A stretch of DNA of 64,000 nucleotides, taken from NCBI GenBank assembly GCA_937926105.1, contig CALANS010000210.1, forward strand, positions 124,001 through 188,000, read 5' to 3'. A program made the position numbers and the translations under genes. How positions within the stretch are numbered: the first letter of the stretch is position 1; each line of letters opens with the position of its first letter. Below are positions 33,597 to 41,686 of this stretch, in pieces. The DNA comes from an uncultured Actinomycetes bacterium. GTDB taxonomy: Bacteria > Actinomycetota > Actinomycetes > Mycobacteriales > Nakamurellaceae. The notes beneath the pieces are model-generated. The model made no database searches. It saw only the letters and a list, made by a program, of their open reading frames with translations, and had not been told where the DNA came from.

Positions 33597-34832
33597 ATGG
33601 CAGAGCAGACGTACGTGATCGTGGGTGGCGGGCTTGCCGGGGCCAAGGCCGCGGAGGCGCTGCGGGACGAGGGCTTCGACGGCGCCATCACCCTGCTGGC
33701 CGCGGAGGAGGTGCTGCCCTACGAGCGGCCGCCGCTGTCCAAGGGAGTGCTGTCCGGATCCGACGCCGACGACACGATCTTCGTGCACGACGAGCAGTGG
33801 TACGCCGATCAGCGCGTCGACCTGCGGCGCGGTGCGCGCGCCACCGGTATCGATCGCGCGGCGCGCACGGTGGCATTGTCCGACGGCGGCTCCGTGGGCT
33901 ATCACAAGCTGCTGCTGGCCACCGGTTCTGCGCCGCGCAAGCTGCGGATCCCGGGTGCCGAACTGGGTGGGGTGCACTACCTGCGCACCAAGCGGAACTC
34001 GGACGAGCTCAAGGCGGCGCTGGCGGCCGGAGATCGGCGGATCGTAGTGGTGGGCGCCGGCTGGATAGGCCTGGAGGTGGCTGCCGCGGCCCGGGGATAT
34101 GGCAACGCGGTGACGGTGATCGAGCCGCAGGCCGCTCCGCTGCGTGCCGCCCTGGGTGACGAGCTGGGCGGAATGTTCGCCGGCCTGCATCGCGAGCACG
34201 ACGTCGACCTGCGGCTGGGGACGGGGGTCACCGAGTTCACCGGCGACGGCACGGCAGTGACAGGGGTGACGGGGGTGATCACCGACGCCGGCGACCGGGT
34301 GGATGCCGACGCGGTGATCGTGGGCGTCGGCGCCCGCCCCATGACCCAGCTCGCCGAGGAGGCCGGGCTCGACGTCGAGAACGGCATCCTGACCGACGCC
34401 GCGCTGCGCACCTCGGACGAGAACATTTACGCGGCCGGTGATGTCGCCAACGCGGAGCATCCGGTGCTGGGTCGGCGGATCCGGGTGGAGCACTGGGCCA
34501 ACGCGCTCAATCAGGGGCCTGCGGCGGCCAAGTCCATGCTCGGCCAGCCGGTCTCCTACGACCACATTCCGTACTTCTACACCGACCAGTACGACCTCGG
34601 CATGGAGTTCACCGGTGATCTGGGTGGCGAGCCGTTCGACGCCATCACCTACCGGGGTAACCGGGACGATCGGGAGTTCATCGTGTTCTGGACGGCCGGC
34701 GGCAAGGTGCTGGCCGGCATGAACGTCAACGTGTGGGACGTCGCCGACGATGTCGCCGCGCTGGTGCGCTCGGACCGGGCGGTCGACCTGGCCCGGCTGG
34801 CCGATCAGGACGTGCCGCTCGCCGAGGTCTGA
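33597..34832 (+). CDS. FAD-dependent ferredoxin reductase (rhodocoxin/putidaredoxin reductase type)
   Basis: The product has 411 residues; ATG 33597 follows AAGGAGCAAGGC. The FAD motif GGGLAGAKAAEALRDEG lies at residues 10-26, YERPPLSKGVL follows near 45, the NAD motif VVGAGWIGLEVA near 151-162, and the second FAD motif YAAGDVAN near 279-286. These define class I ferredoxin reductases that pass NADH electrons to a ferredoxin, often for a cytochrome P450 or Rieske oxygenase. No partner ferredoxin is adjacent. It is separated from folE by 85 bases of repeat-rich sequence and is probably transcribed independently. Confidence 0.9.
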   Translation: MAEQTYVIVGGGLAGAKAAEALRDEGFDGAITLLAAEEVLPYERPPLSKGVLSGSDADDTIFVHDEQWYADQRVDLRRGARATGIDRAARTVALSDGGSVGYHKLLLATGSAPRKLRIPGAELGGVHYLRTKRNSDELKAALAAGDRRIVVVGAGWIGLEVAAAARGYGNAVTVIEPQAAPLRAALGDELGGMFAGLHREHDVDLRLGTGVTEFTGDGTAVTGVTGVITDAGDRVDADAVIVGVGARPMTQLAEEAGLDVENGILTDAALRTSDENIYAAGDVANAEHPVLGRRIRVEHWANALNQGPAAAKSMLGQPVSYDHIPYFYTDQYDLGMEFTGDLGGEPFDAITYRGNRDDREFIVFWTAGGKVLAGMNVNVWDVADDVAALVRSDRAVDLARLADQDVPLAEV

Positions 34833-34872
34833 CAGCCGCACGGCCTGCGCCGCAGGCCGATACCATCGGGGC

Positions 34873-36300
34873 ATGCGGGTCGGGGGGGCGCTGCACGGCG
34901 TGCGCGGGTGGGTCCGCGCGATCGGTGCCGTCGGTGCCGTCCTGTGCGCGTCGGTCGTCCTGCTGGCGAGCCCTGCGTCCGCCGCTGCCGTCACCGCTGC
35001 GGCGCCCGGCGACACCAGCTGGACCCTCGCCGAGGGCAAAGCCGCCGTGACCTCCGGCGTCATCTCTCGGGTCGCCGGGGCACCCGCCGTGGTCGACACC
35101 GCCGCGGTCCGTCACGCGATCCGCGGGACCACCATCCGGGTCGTCATGCTGCCGTTCGAGCCGCTGGAGACCGACGCCCGGCACGCCGCCGGGGCGCGGG
35201 CCGTCGACCTCAAGGACTGGGCGCGCGATGAGAAGGGCTACGAGCTCATCGAGGTCGAGGGCCTGCAGGTGGGCTTTGGCATCTACGACCTGGTTCCGGA
35301 CAGCATGGCCGAGCTGCAACCGGTGCTGGCCCAGATGGACGTGACCCACCAGGTACTGTCCGCCGTCGCCCACCTGCGCAAGACGGCCGATCCGCCGGAC
35401 CCCGGTACGCCGCTGGCTCGCCCGGCCGACCCCGAACAGGTCGACACCATTGCCGCCGCGCTCGCCGAGCATGGCCTCTACCACGACCCCAGCCTTTCCA
35501 CGCCCGAGCAGCCGGGGGACAGCTGGGGTGCGGCCGGCGTCACCGTACGGGCTGCCTTCCTGCCGCCGGCCCCGCGCGGTGCCGTGCTGCCCGACCTGAT
35601 CACCCCACTGCACCAGCGGTTCCCAGACGATCTGGTGGTGGTGATGCGCGGCCGGTGGATGCAAGCGGCCGGGCCCCAGCAGGATCTCGTGCACTCCTCG
35701 CTGCTGTGGGTCTACGGCTACTTCTCCCGCGCCGTGCTGGGCTGGCAAGTACGGCCGGATGCGCTGGTGGGCCCACTGACCGAGCGGATCGGCCTGCTGC
35801 GCACCGGAGTCGTCGCCGACCAGCCCACACCGTCCGAACCCGACGACCCGGTGTCCTCGGTCTCCCGTGCGCTGCCGTGGGTGTTCGCCGGGGTCGCGCT
35901 GGCGATTGTCGCGGTGGTGACGGCGGCCCGGGTGCTGGGTGGCCGAGGGCGGCGCGCCCAGCTACTGGCGGCGCACCAGCAGGCGACCCGCGAACGCAGA
36001 ACGCTCGGGGTTCGGCTCGCCGTACTGGCCGGGCAGGTGGCCGACCTCGAGCCCCTGGTGCACGGCGACGCGGCTGGCAAGGAATTCTCTCGCGCGGTGG
36101 AGCGCTACCTGGTAGCGGGCGACACCCTGGAGTCCGGCGGCTCGATCACGGTGGCGCGCTCCGCAATCGGGGAGGCCGAGCGGCATCTGCGCAGCGTCGC
36201 CAACCACGTCGGCGTGCCCCTGGCGCGGCCCGTCGAGGATGACCCACCCGGCTCGGGCGCCGTCGATGCCGACGCCACGACGGGTGGCAGTGCCCGATGA
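34873..36300 (+). CDS. Secreted/membrane-anchored protein of unknown function, gene 1 of 3
   Basis: The product has 475 residues from ATG 34873. An N-terminal signal peptide (cleavage near ASPASAAA, about residue 37) is followed by about 300 extracellular residues. A membrane segment FAGVALAIVAVVTAARVLGG lies near 336-357, and about 118 cytoplasmic residues are rich in helix formers (AHQQATRERRTLGVRLAVLA). The extracellular part has TIAAALAEHGLYHDPSL, a cadence also seen in gene 2 (DTLSTDAVYVGPGV). I do not recognise a family. It overlaps gene 2 by four bases (ATGA). The three proteins may form one envelope complex. Confidence 0.7.
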   Translation: MRVGGALHGVRGWVRAIGAVGAVLCASVVLLASPASAAAVTAAAPGDTSWTLAEGKAAVTSGVISRVAGAPAVVDTAAVRHAIRGTTIRVVMLPFEPLETDARHAAGARAVDLKDWARDEKGYELIEVEGLQVGFGIYDLVPDSMAELQPVLAQMDVTHQVLSAVAHLRKTADPPDPGTPLARPADPEQVDTIAAALAEHGLYHDPSLSTPEQPGDSWGAAGVTVRAAFLPPAPRGAVLPDLITPLHQRFPDDLVVVMRGRWMQAAGPQQDLVHSSLLWVYGYFSRAVLGWQVRPDALVGPLTERIGLLRTGVVADQPTPSEPDDPVSSVSRALPWVFAGVALAIVAVVTAARVLGGRGRRAQLLAAHQQATRERRTLGVRLAVLAGQVADLEPLVHGDAAGKEFSRAVERYLVAGDTLESGGSITVARSAIGEAERHLRSVANHVGVPLARPVEDDPPGSGAVDADATTGGSAR

Positions 36301-37388
36301 GCAGGCGAGGCGGCGGCAAGACCCGCGCAGACGACCCGCGGTATCGCGACGCGACATGGCACCGGGCCGGGCAAGGCGGTGACGGCCCCGTCGACGGTGC
36401 CGCGCCGGACAGTGCCGGGCGCGCCGGGGCAATACCCGGCGGGCTAGCGCGCTCGCACGAGCCCGTCGCAGACTCCTCCCGACGGGCGGAGCGGGCCGTC
36501 GTGCACGGTGCGGTGGCGGCATCGCTGATCGTGCTCCTGGTGCTGATGATCACCGTGGTGTGGCCGGCGGTGTCGTTCCTGTGGTCGAAGGCTCGGCCGG
36601 TGGTGGACACGCTGAGCACCGACGCCGTGTATGTCGGGCCGGGGGTCTCCGGAGTGGATGCCGAGCACATCGCCGGCATCATCGGCACCCGGCCGATCGC
36701 CGAGATCGTGCTGGCCAAGGGCGACCCGCTCGCCGCGGACGCGCTCGGCACCTGCGTCGCCGTCACCGACCAATTGCCCGGCCTCATCGTGCAGGTCGTG
36801 GTGGACGGCGAGTTCGAGAACGGCTGCGAAGGCGACGATATCGCCTATGCGTCGGGCGTTGAGTGGGAAGGTTGGGACTTCCGGTTCTGGCTGGAGCAGT
36901 CGTACGCGACCTCGCTCGCCGACGGGGATGTCCCGGAGCTGACCCGCCAGTTCGCGCTGGCCTACGAAGCCGAGGTCACCGGCGGCCGGGTGCTGGCCAC
37001 CGAGCGCGAATTCCACCCCCAGCCGCAGCGCACGCTGATTGCCCTCGGGATCGCGGCGGCCGTGGTGGCCGGCACCGCGGGGCTGTTCGTGGCGCTGCGG
37101 CTGGCCGCCCGATGGGGCTTCTCCCGTGCCGACCGGCGGCACGCCTGGGAGCATCGACGGGACGAGATCGACGGTGAACTGGGGGATATCGCGCTGATCA
37201 TGGTGACTGTGCGACCCGACGAGCCGTCCAACCACCGGCTGGCGTCCGCGGTCGGCGCGGTGGCCGGCGACTATCGTGCGGCACTGCAGCAGCTGGCGGA
37301 AGCCGGGCCGGGCGAGGACCTCGGGGCGTTGTCCGACACGGTGCGGGACATCCGGAACCGGCTGACCGCGGCCGGGGCGCGCGGATGA
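36297..37388 (+). CDS. Bitopic membrane protein of unknown function, gene 2 of 3
   Basis: The product has 363 residues; ATG 36297 overlaps the previous stop. A Gly/Arg/Asp-rich cytoplasmic head of about 65 residues precedes a membrane segment (VAASLIVLLVLMITVVWPAV, near 70-95). About 150 extracellular residues follow, with a Cys pair (GTCVAVTD, NGCEGDD) that could form a disulfide. A second membrane segment lies near 247-272, and the helical cytoplasmic tail contains RHAWEHRRDEIDGELGDIAL. The arrangement suggests a paralogue of gene 1's domain held between two membrane anchors. No family is recognised. It overlaps gene 3 by four bases. Confidence 0.7.
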   Translation: MSRRGGGKTRADDPRYRDATWHRAGQGGDGPVDGAAPDSAGRAGAIPGGLARSHEPVADSSRRAERAVVHGAVAASLIVLLVLMITVVWPAVSFLWSKARPVVDTLSTDAVYVGPGVSGVDAEHIAGIIGTRPIAEIVLAKGDPLAADALGTCVAVTDQLPGLIVQVVVDGEFENGCEGDDIAYASGVEWEGWDFRFWLEQSYATSLADGDVPELTRQFALAYEAEVTGGRVLATEREFHPQPQRTLIALGIAAAVVAGTAGLFVALRLAARWGFSRADRRHAWEHRRDEIDGELGDIALIMVTVRPDEPSNHRLASAVGAVAGDYRAALQQLAEAGPGEDLGALSDTVRDIRNRLTAAGARG

Positions 37389-37735
37389 TCTGGCTGTGGA
37401 TCGGCGGCGGCCTGGTGCTGGCGGCCGGCGCGGTGCTGCCCCCGCTGCTGACCCGGCGGCGAGCAGGTCGGCGGGCCTATGCGGACGCGCGGGACCGTGC
37501 GCATGCGGCGATGTCCCGGCTGGAGTGGGCGATCGACGCCGCCGGTGACGGGCACGGCGGTGACGGGGCATCGGGGTCGGACTCCGCGACCGCCGAGGCA
37601 CGCCGATGCTTCACCCTGGCCGGGTCCGCGCTGGCCGGGCCGGACACGGCGGGGGCGTTCGGGCTCGCGGAGTCGTGGGCGCGGCGTGGGCTGGCGGCGC
37701 TCGGCGAGGAGACCTCACTCGACGAGGGCGCCTGA
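37385..37735 (+). CDS. Small N-terminally anchored membrane protein, gene 3 of 3
   Basis: The product has 116 residues; ATG 37385 overlaps the previous stop (ATGA). One membrane segment (residues 2-22, IWLWIGGGLVLAAGAVLPPL) is followed by a positively charged stop-transfer RRRAGRRAYADARDRAH and a helical cytoplasmic domain with a Gly/Asp-rich loop (GDGHGGDGASGSDS). It resembles the cytoplasmic tails of genes 1 and 2 in character, so all three put helical domains on the inner face of the membrane. No family is recognised. The loop contains two copies of the GGTGACGGG oligomer in its DNA. Confidence 0.65.
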   Translation: MIWLWIGGGLVLAAGAVLPPLLTRRRAGRRAYADARDRAHAAMSRLEWAIDAAGDGHGGDGASGSDSATAEARRCFTLAGSALAGPDTAGAFGLAESWARRGLAALGEETSLDEGA

Positions 37736-37774
37736 CAGGCCGCGCCGGTGACGGGGTCTGCGGGGGCGGTGCGT

Positions 37775-38815
37775 TCAGCGGCGGCGCGGTGACGGCCTGC
37801 GGGCACGCAGCCGGCCGTGCGGCATCGGCGGAGCGGACAGGGGGGAGCCGTCGTAGCCCAGCACCGTACCGAACCGCGCCGGCCGGGCGCCGCCGGAGAC
37901 CTCGTCACCGCCGGATTCGTCACCGCCGTTGTGGTGACCGTCCTCGGCACCGATCTCCGCCTGCCATGCCCGCCTGGCCTCGACGATCTCCTCGTGCGAG
38001 GAGCCCACGAAGTTCCACCACATCACCAGGTCGAACTCCATCGGGGTGCCACCGAGCAGCACCACCCTGGCTCGGGTGTCGACCGCGCGCAGCCGGAGCC
38101 TGCTGCGACCGGTGGGCAGCGCGATGAGCGCCGGCTCGCCCACGGCGTGGCCGTCCAGTTCGACCGTCCCGCTGTCCACCAGCAGGCCGTATTCGAACTC
38201 CGGGTTCAGTGCGACCTCCGCGACCGCCTCGGACGCCAGCGCCAGTTCGGCCCCGAGTAGCGGGGAGAACGTCGGCACCGGGGAGGTCTCACCACCCAGC
38301 TCGCCCAGGAACACCCGCCAGCCGACGCCGGCGTCGACGACCTCCCGGGCCGCGTAGTGCTGGAAGGCCGGCGACACGTTCCGCTTGTCCGGCGGCAGCG
38401 CCACCCACAGTTGAACGCCGTGCAGAATCGTGGTCGCCGGAGTCGAGACCTCCGAGTGCGCGATGCCGCGACCGGCCGTCATCAGGTTGAGCTCGCCTGG
38501 CAGCACCAGCGAGTGGGTGCCCAGGCTGTCCCGGTGCTCGATCTCGCCGCGGAACAGCCAGCTGACCGTCTGCAGGCCACAGTGCGGGTGCGGCGGAACG
38601 TTCATCCCACCGGACAGCTTGACCTGATCTGGACCGTAGCGATCCAGGAAGCACCAGGGGCCGATGAACGGGCGATCGCGGGATGGCAGCGTGCGACGGA
38701 CCGTCATCGCCCGGATTCCGCCGAGCGGCACGTCCCGCGGGGCGATGATCTCCACGTCGTCCAGTGCGCGAGCGCGGCAGAGCAGCTCGTCAGGGCGCGC
38801 GTCCAGGTTCGTCAT
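37775..38815 (-). CDS. Pirin-family protein (bicupin)
   Basis: The product has 346 residues. The N-terminal cupin carries the metal site PPHPHCGLQTVSWLFRG near residues 73-90 and AGRGIAHSEVS near 114-124. The C-terminal cupin contains GTVELDGHAVGEPALIAL. Pirins are cytoplasmic iron proteins; some have quercetinase activity and others regulate metabolism, and no specific role can be assigned. The last 50 residues are a low-complexity tail (GGDESGGDEVSGGARP, ending RARRPSPRRR) not typical of the family. The gene converges on the three-gene membrane operon and is divergent from the methyltransferase. Confidence 0.9.
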   Translation of the reverse strand: MTNLDARPDELLCRARALDDVEIIAPRDVPLGGIRAMTVRRTLPSRDRPFIGPWCFLDRYGPDQVKLSGGMNVPPHPHCGLQTVSWLFRGEIEHRDSLGTHSLVLPGELNLMTAGRGIAHSEVSTPATTILHGVQLWVALPPDKRNVSPAFQHYAAREVVDAGVGWRVFLGELGGETSPVPTFSPLLGAELALASEAVAEVALNPEFEYGLLVDSGTVELDGHAVGEPALIALPTGRSRLRLRAVDTRARVVLLGGTPMEFDLVMWWNFVGSSHEEIVEARRAWQAEIGAEDGHHNGGDESGGDEVSGGARPARFGTVLGYDGSPLSAPPMPHGRLRARRPSPRRR

Positions 38816-38935
38816 GGTGATCTCAGGCTAGGCCGAACGGGGCGCGCGCACATCTTCTGGACGTGGCGGGCGAGTCGTGTGTCGGGGTACCGGGGGACCT
38901 GCCGCGCCGATGAGCCCGAGGTGGTGCCGAGGTGG

Positions 38936-39628
38936 ATGGCGGAGCGCGGAGCGCCACTACAGGCTCGCGAGCGGTTTGATGGTGTGGTGACGGGGCAGCA
39001 GCGTGCGACGCGATTCGCTCGGGCGTACGCCCGGCTGGCCCCGATCATGGATGCGCGGGGCGCTGCCGCGCACCGATCCGAGCTGGTGGCCGGGCTGTCG
39101 GGCACGGTCGTCGAGGTCGGCTGCGGGCCCGGGTCGATGTTTGCGCACTATGGCCCGGGGTTGCGTTCGGTCCTCGCCGTGGAGCCGGATGACTTCCTGC
39201 GAGAGCGTGCGGTGCGGGCGGCAAGGCAGGCGCCGGTGGCGGTGACGGTGGTCGCCGGTCGAGCCGATGCCCTGCCGGTGGGCGATGCGGCGTGCGATGC
39301 GGTGGTGTTCTCGCTGGTGCTGTGCAGCGTGCCGGACGTCGTCCCCGCGCTCGCCGAGGCGCGGCGGGTACTGCGGCCCGGTGGCGAACTGCGCTTCTAC
39401 GAGCACGTCCGGTCGACTTCCCGGGTGATCGGCATGCTGCAGGACGTGGTGACGCCGCTGTGGCGCCGGTCGGCCGGTGGATGCCACCCCAATCGGGACA
39501 CGGTGGCGGCGATCCGCCGGGCTGGTTTCGCCGTCGCCGAGGTGCGCCGGTTCGGCTTCTCGGCCGGGCCGATGACACCCCGCGTGGCGCACGTGCTCGG
39601 GGTGGCGCGGGTGCCGGCCAACACCTAG
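38936..39628 (+). CDS. Class I SAM-dependent methyltransferase
   Basis: The product has 230 residues from ATG 38936; GTG 38987 is an alternative. Motif I is VVEVGCGPGSMFAHYG near residues 58-73 (SAM binding), the acidic residue follows in VLAVEPDD, and motif post-II is GDAACDAVVFSLVLCSVPD. ARRVLRPGGELRFYEHV is the typical Methyltransf_11 strand. UbiE-like small-molecule methyltransferases have this layout; the acceptor is unknown. It is divergent from the pirin gene with 120 bases between the starts. The GGTGACGGGG oligomer lies inside its 5' part. Confidence 0.88.
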   Translation: MAERGAPLQARERFDGVVTGQQRATRFARAYARLAPIMDARGAAAHRSELVAGLSGTVVEVGCGPGSMFAHYGPGLRSVLAVEPDDFLRERAVRAARQAPVAVTVVAGRADALPVGDAACDAVVFSLVLCSVPDVVPALAEARRVLRPGGELRFYEHVRSTSRVIGMLQDVVTPLWRRSAGGCHPNRDTVAAIRRAGFAVAEVRRFGFSAGPMTPRVAHVLGVARVPANT

Positions 39629-39896
39629 CTAGCCGTCGGCGACGCGGGATCCCGGCAGCGGTGTGTCACGGCCAGCGGGAAACGCGACCCGCGGCCGGTC
39701 TGTTCCGCCGCCGACACGCCCGAGCGCGGGGGGAGAAGCGTTCCCGCGGGAACGTCTCGTGCACGGAGTTGAGCAGCGGCGACGCGGCGTACCCGGTTTG
39801 CGGTAGCGCTCAACGGCTCGACCAGATAGTTGGCCAGATACACAAGGCCAGGTAAACATGGCTGACAGTAGCTGAGGGGGCCCGGACTGTGAACAG

Positions 39897-40298
39897 GTGC
39901 CCGAGACTTCTGCCGCTGAGCGACACCTGGCACGGGCGCTCGGCCAGCGCCTTCAGGCGCTGCGCTTGGACCGGGGCATGAGTCAGGAGCAGGTCGCGCA
40001 GGCCGCCGGCATCAGCCGTAACCAGTACCAGTTGCTGGAGGCGGGACTATCGGATCGGGCGAAGCAGCGTCCGGTGAACCCCAGGCTCAGCACGCTGATC
40101 GGCGTAGCGGGCGTGTATGGCATCAGCACCGCGGAACTGGTAGCGCGGATCCTGGGCGAAGCGCCATCCGCGGGGGGTGACGCGCGGGCCAACCTCACCG
40201 CGGCGTCGCGGGACGACCATGCGCGGGCGCGGGGGTCCGAGGGCACCGGATCTCCTCGCGGTCGGAGCCGGGCGGCGTCGCCGCGCACGAAGCGGTAG
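39897..40298 (+). CDS. XRE-family helix-turn-helix protein
   Basis: The product has 133 residues from GTG 39897. The HTH_3 domain spans residues about 12-75: LGQRLQALRLDRGMSQEQVA, AGISRNQYQLLEAGLSDR, then PRLSTLIGVAGVYGISTAEL. The last 45 residues are polar, Arg- and Ser-rich and probably disordered. XRE proteins of this size are DNA-binding regulators; the target is unknown. The 268 bases upstream hold no gene and may include its promoter. The stop is 20 bases from the convergent lipoprotein gene. Confidence 0.85.
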   Translation: MPETSAAERHLARALGQRLQALRLDRGMSQEQVAQAAGISRNQYQLLEAGLSDRAKQRPVNPRLSTLIGVAGVYGISTAELVARILGEAPSAGGDARANLTAASRDDHARARGSEGTGSPRGRSRAASPRTKR

Positions 40299-40319
40299 CG
40301 GGCCGGCGGCCGTGCGCCA

Positions 40320-41504
40320 TCAGCCAACGACCTGACGGGAGTTGACGCGGAACGCCAGCGGCAGCGCCCCCGCGCCGAGCCACTGCGCCAGATCGGTCGC
40401 CTCGGTCCGAGTGAAGGTGCCATTGATCTGCTCGGCCCCGCCATTGATCTGCTGCACGATCTGCGGGGCGGAGAGCACCTGCCCGTCCAGTGTCAGCGCG
40501 ATCTGCTGGCCGATGTGCTCGCCCGTGTAGGTCGCCCAGGCATGCTGCGCGTTGATGCTAAACGTGACGTCGACGACCCAGCCGGGTACACCGCCCGTAC
40601 CCCGGGCGGCGGTGGCCCTGCTGATGGCGGATCCGGGGATGACGGTCGGGCCCAGCAGGTAGCCGTCGTTGCCGTCGATGTCGCAGGCCAGCAACGGCTT
40701 GTCGGGATCGGCCAGATCCTGATACCGGTTGATCGCCGTGCACGATGGCGGGGTGGCGCCGGTGGTGTACCGGCTCGCGTTCGCCGTCCACTTCTTCCAT
40801 CCCGCTGGGCTGTCGGCGGACGGTTGGGTGGGCACCTGCGGGTCGCTGCCCGACGGGAAGCCTTGCGCGGCCGGCGAAGTGGTGGACGGCGAGGACCCGC
40901 CGGTGGCCGTGGATACTGGCGCCACGGTCGACGAGGCGGCGGCTGAGGCGGCGAGCAGCGGCCGCCAGGTGGACACCACCGGCCGGAGGGTGAGGACGCC
41001 CCGGCGGATCAGGTCGTCGAAGGCGGTGACGTCGGTGCCGGGTGCCTGCAGGCGGATCCGGCGCGGTGGCACCTCGGTGACGGTGGCACCGGTGATCGAG
41101 GCGACCCGGTCGCGGAGCAGTTCCGCCGACCGCGCGAGGTCGCCGGCCGAGGGATCGGTGCCGTCGGGGGTCTGCGCGATCAGGACCAGGGCCACGTGCG
41201 GGCCGAATCCGGGCGCGGACGCCGAGGGGCTGGCATCGGTGGAGTCGCCAGCGTCGCTGGTGCTCCGCGCGGGGCTGGGTTCCGGCTGGTCGCCCGGATC
41301 GTCGCTGCTCGATGCGGTGACGAGTGTGCTGACGGCGCCCGATCCGGCAGGCGCGCCCGCCGAGCCGCTGTGCGCCGTGCTGATCGTTGACCCACCCGTC
41401 GCGCTGGTCGCCGGACCGTTGCCGGTCGCCGTGCAGGCCGACGACAACAACACGGTGGTCATCAGCACCGCGCAGCACAGGCCTCGTCGCGCGAGACGTC
41501 GCAT
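40320..41504 (-). CDS. Lipoprotein consisting of a SecD-type P1 domain
   Basis: The product has 394 residues from ATG 41504. The lipobox VLLSSAC puts the lipidated Cys at 24. A Ser/Thr/Pro-rich linker leads to a P1-base-like part (LARSAELLRDRVASITGATV, then RIRLQAPGTDVTAF). After a second low-complexity stretch comes a P1-head part (FSINAQHAWATYTGEHIGQQ, IALTLDGQVLSAPQIVQQIN, EATDLAQWLGAGALPLAFRV). These match the periplasmic domain of the SecD translocase subunit, but the six SecD membrane segments are missing. Known SecD uses the domain to pull exported proteins out of the Sec channel. Here it may be a free, membrane-tethered relative. It converges on the XRE gene. Confidence 0.85.
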   Translation of the reverse strand: MRRLARRGLCCAVLMTTVLLSSACTATGNGPATSATGGSTISTAHSGSAGAPAGSGAVSTLVTASSSDDPGDQPEPSPARSTSDAGDSTDASPSASAPGFGPHVALVLIAQTPDGTDPSAGDLARSAELLRDRVASITGATVTEVPPRRIRLQAPGTDVTAFDDLIRRGVLTLRPVVSTWRPLLAASAAASSTVAPVSTATGGSSPSTTSPAAQGFPSGSDPQVPTQPSADSPAGWKKWTANASRYTTGATPPSCTAINRYQDLADPDKPLLACDIDGNDGYLLGPTVIPGSAISRATAARGTGGVPGWVVDVTFSINAQHAWATYTGEHIGQQIALTLDGQVLSAPQIVQQINGGAEQINGTFTRTEATDLAQWLGAGALPLAFRVNSRQVVG

Positions 41505-41667
41505 CGCATACCCCCGAACGTCGTCACCGCCGTTCCGCCCCCACCGCGGCGGTGCTGCGCCCAGGGTAATCCGGCTCGCCGGCGGGCTGGGGTCCGTTGC
41601 GTCGCTCGGCCGCCGGGCCGTCACCGTCATCATCGTCACAACCAGCGGGGTTCTCGCTGGTCAGATG

Positions 41668-41686
41668 AGAGGTTAGGCTTTCCTTA
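41668..41686 (+). promoter_or_regulatory. IdeR/DtxR-like iron box over the -10 of the iron importer
   Basis: AGAGGTTAGGCTTTCCTTA matches the IdeR consensus TTAGGTTAGGCTAACCTAA at 14 of 19 positions. The central TAGGCT (41674-41679) is also a -10 of the TAnnnT type, placed six bases before ATG 41686. Iron-loaded IdeR would therefore block the promoter, and the mRNA is probably leaderless. Confidence 0.65.

Noticed and set aside
33435..35099. 554-codon minus-strand frame opposite the ferredoxin reductase
   Set aside because: It crosses two real plus-strand genes and an intergenic repeat and shows no protein family features.
39625..39933. 102-codon minus-strand frame before the XRE gene
   Set aside because: It has no ribosome-binding site or conserved pattern, and it overlaps the XRE start and methyltransferase stop.
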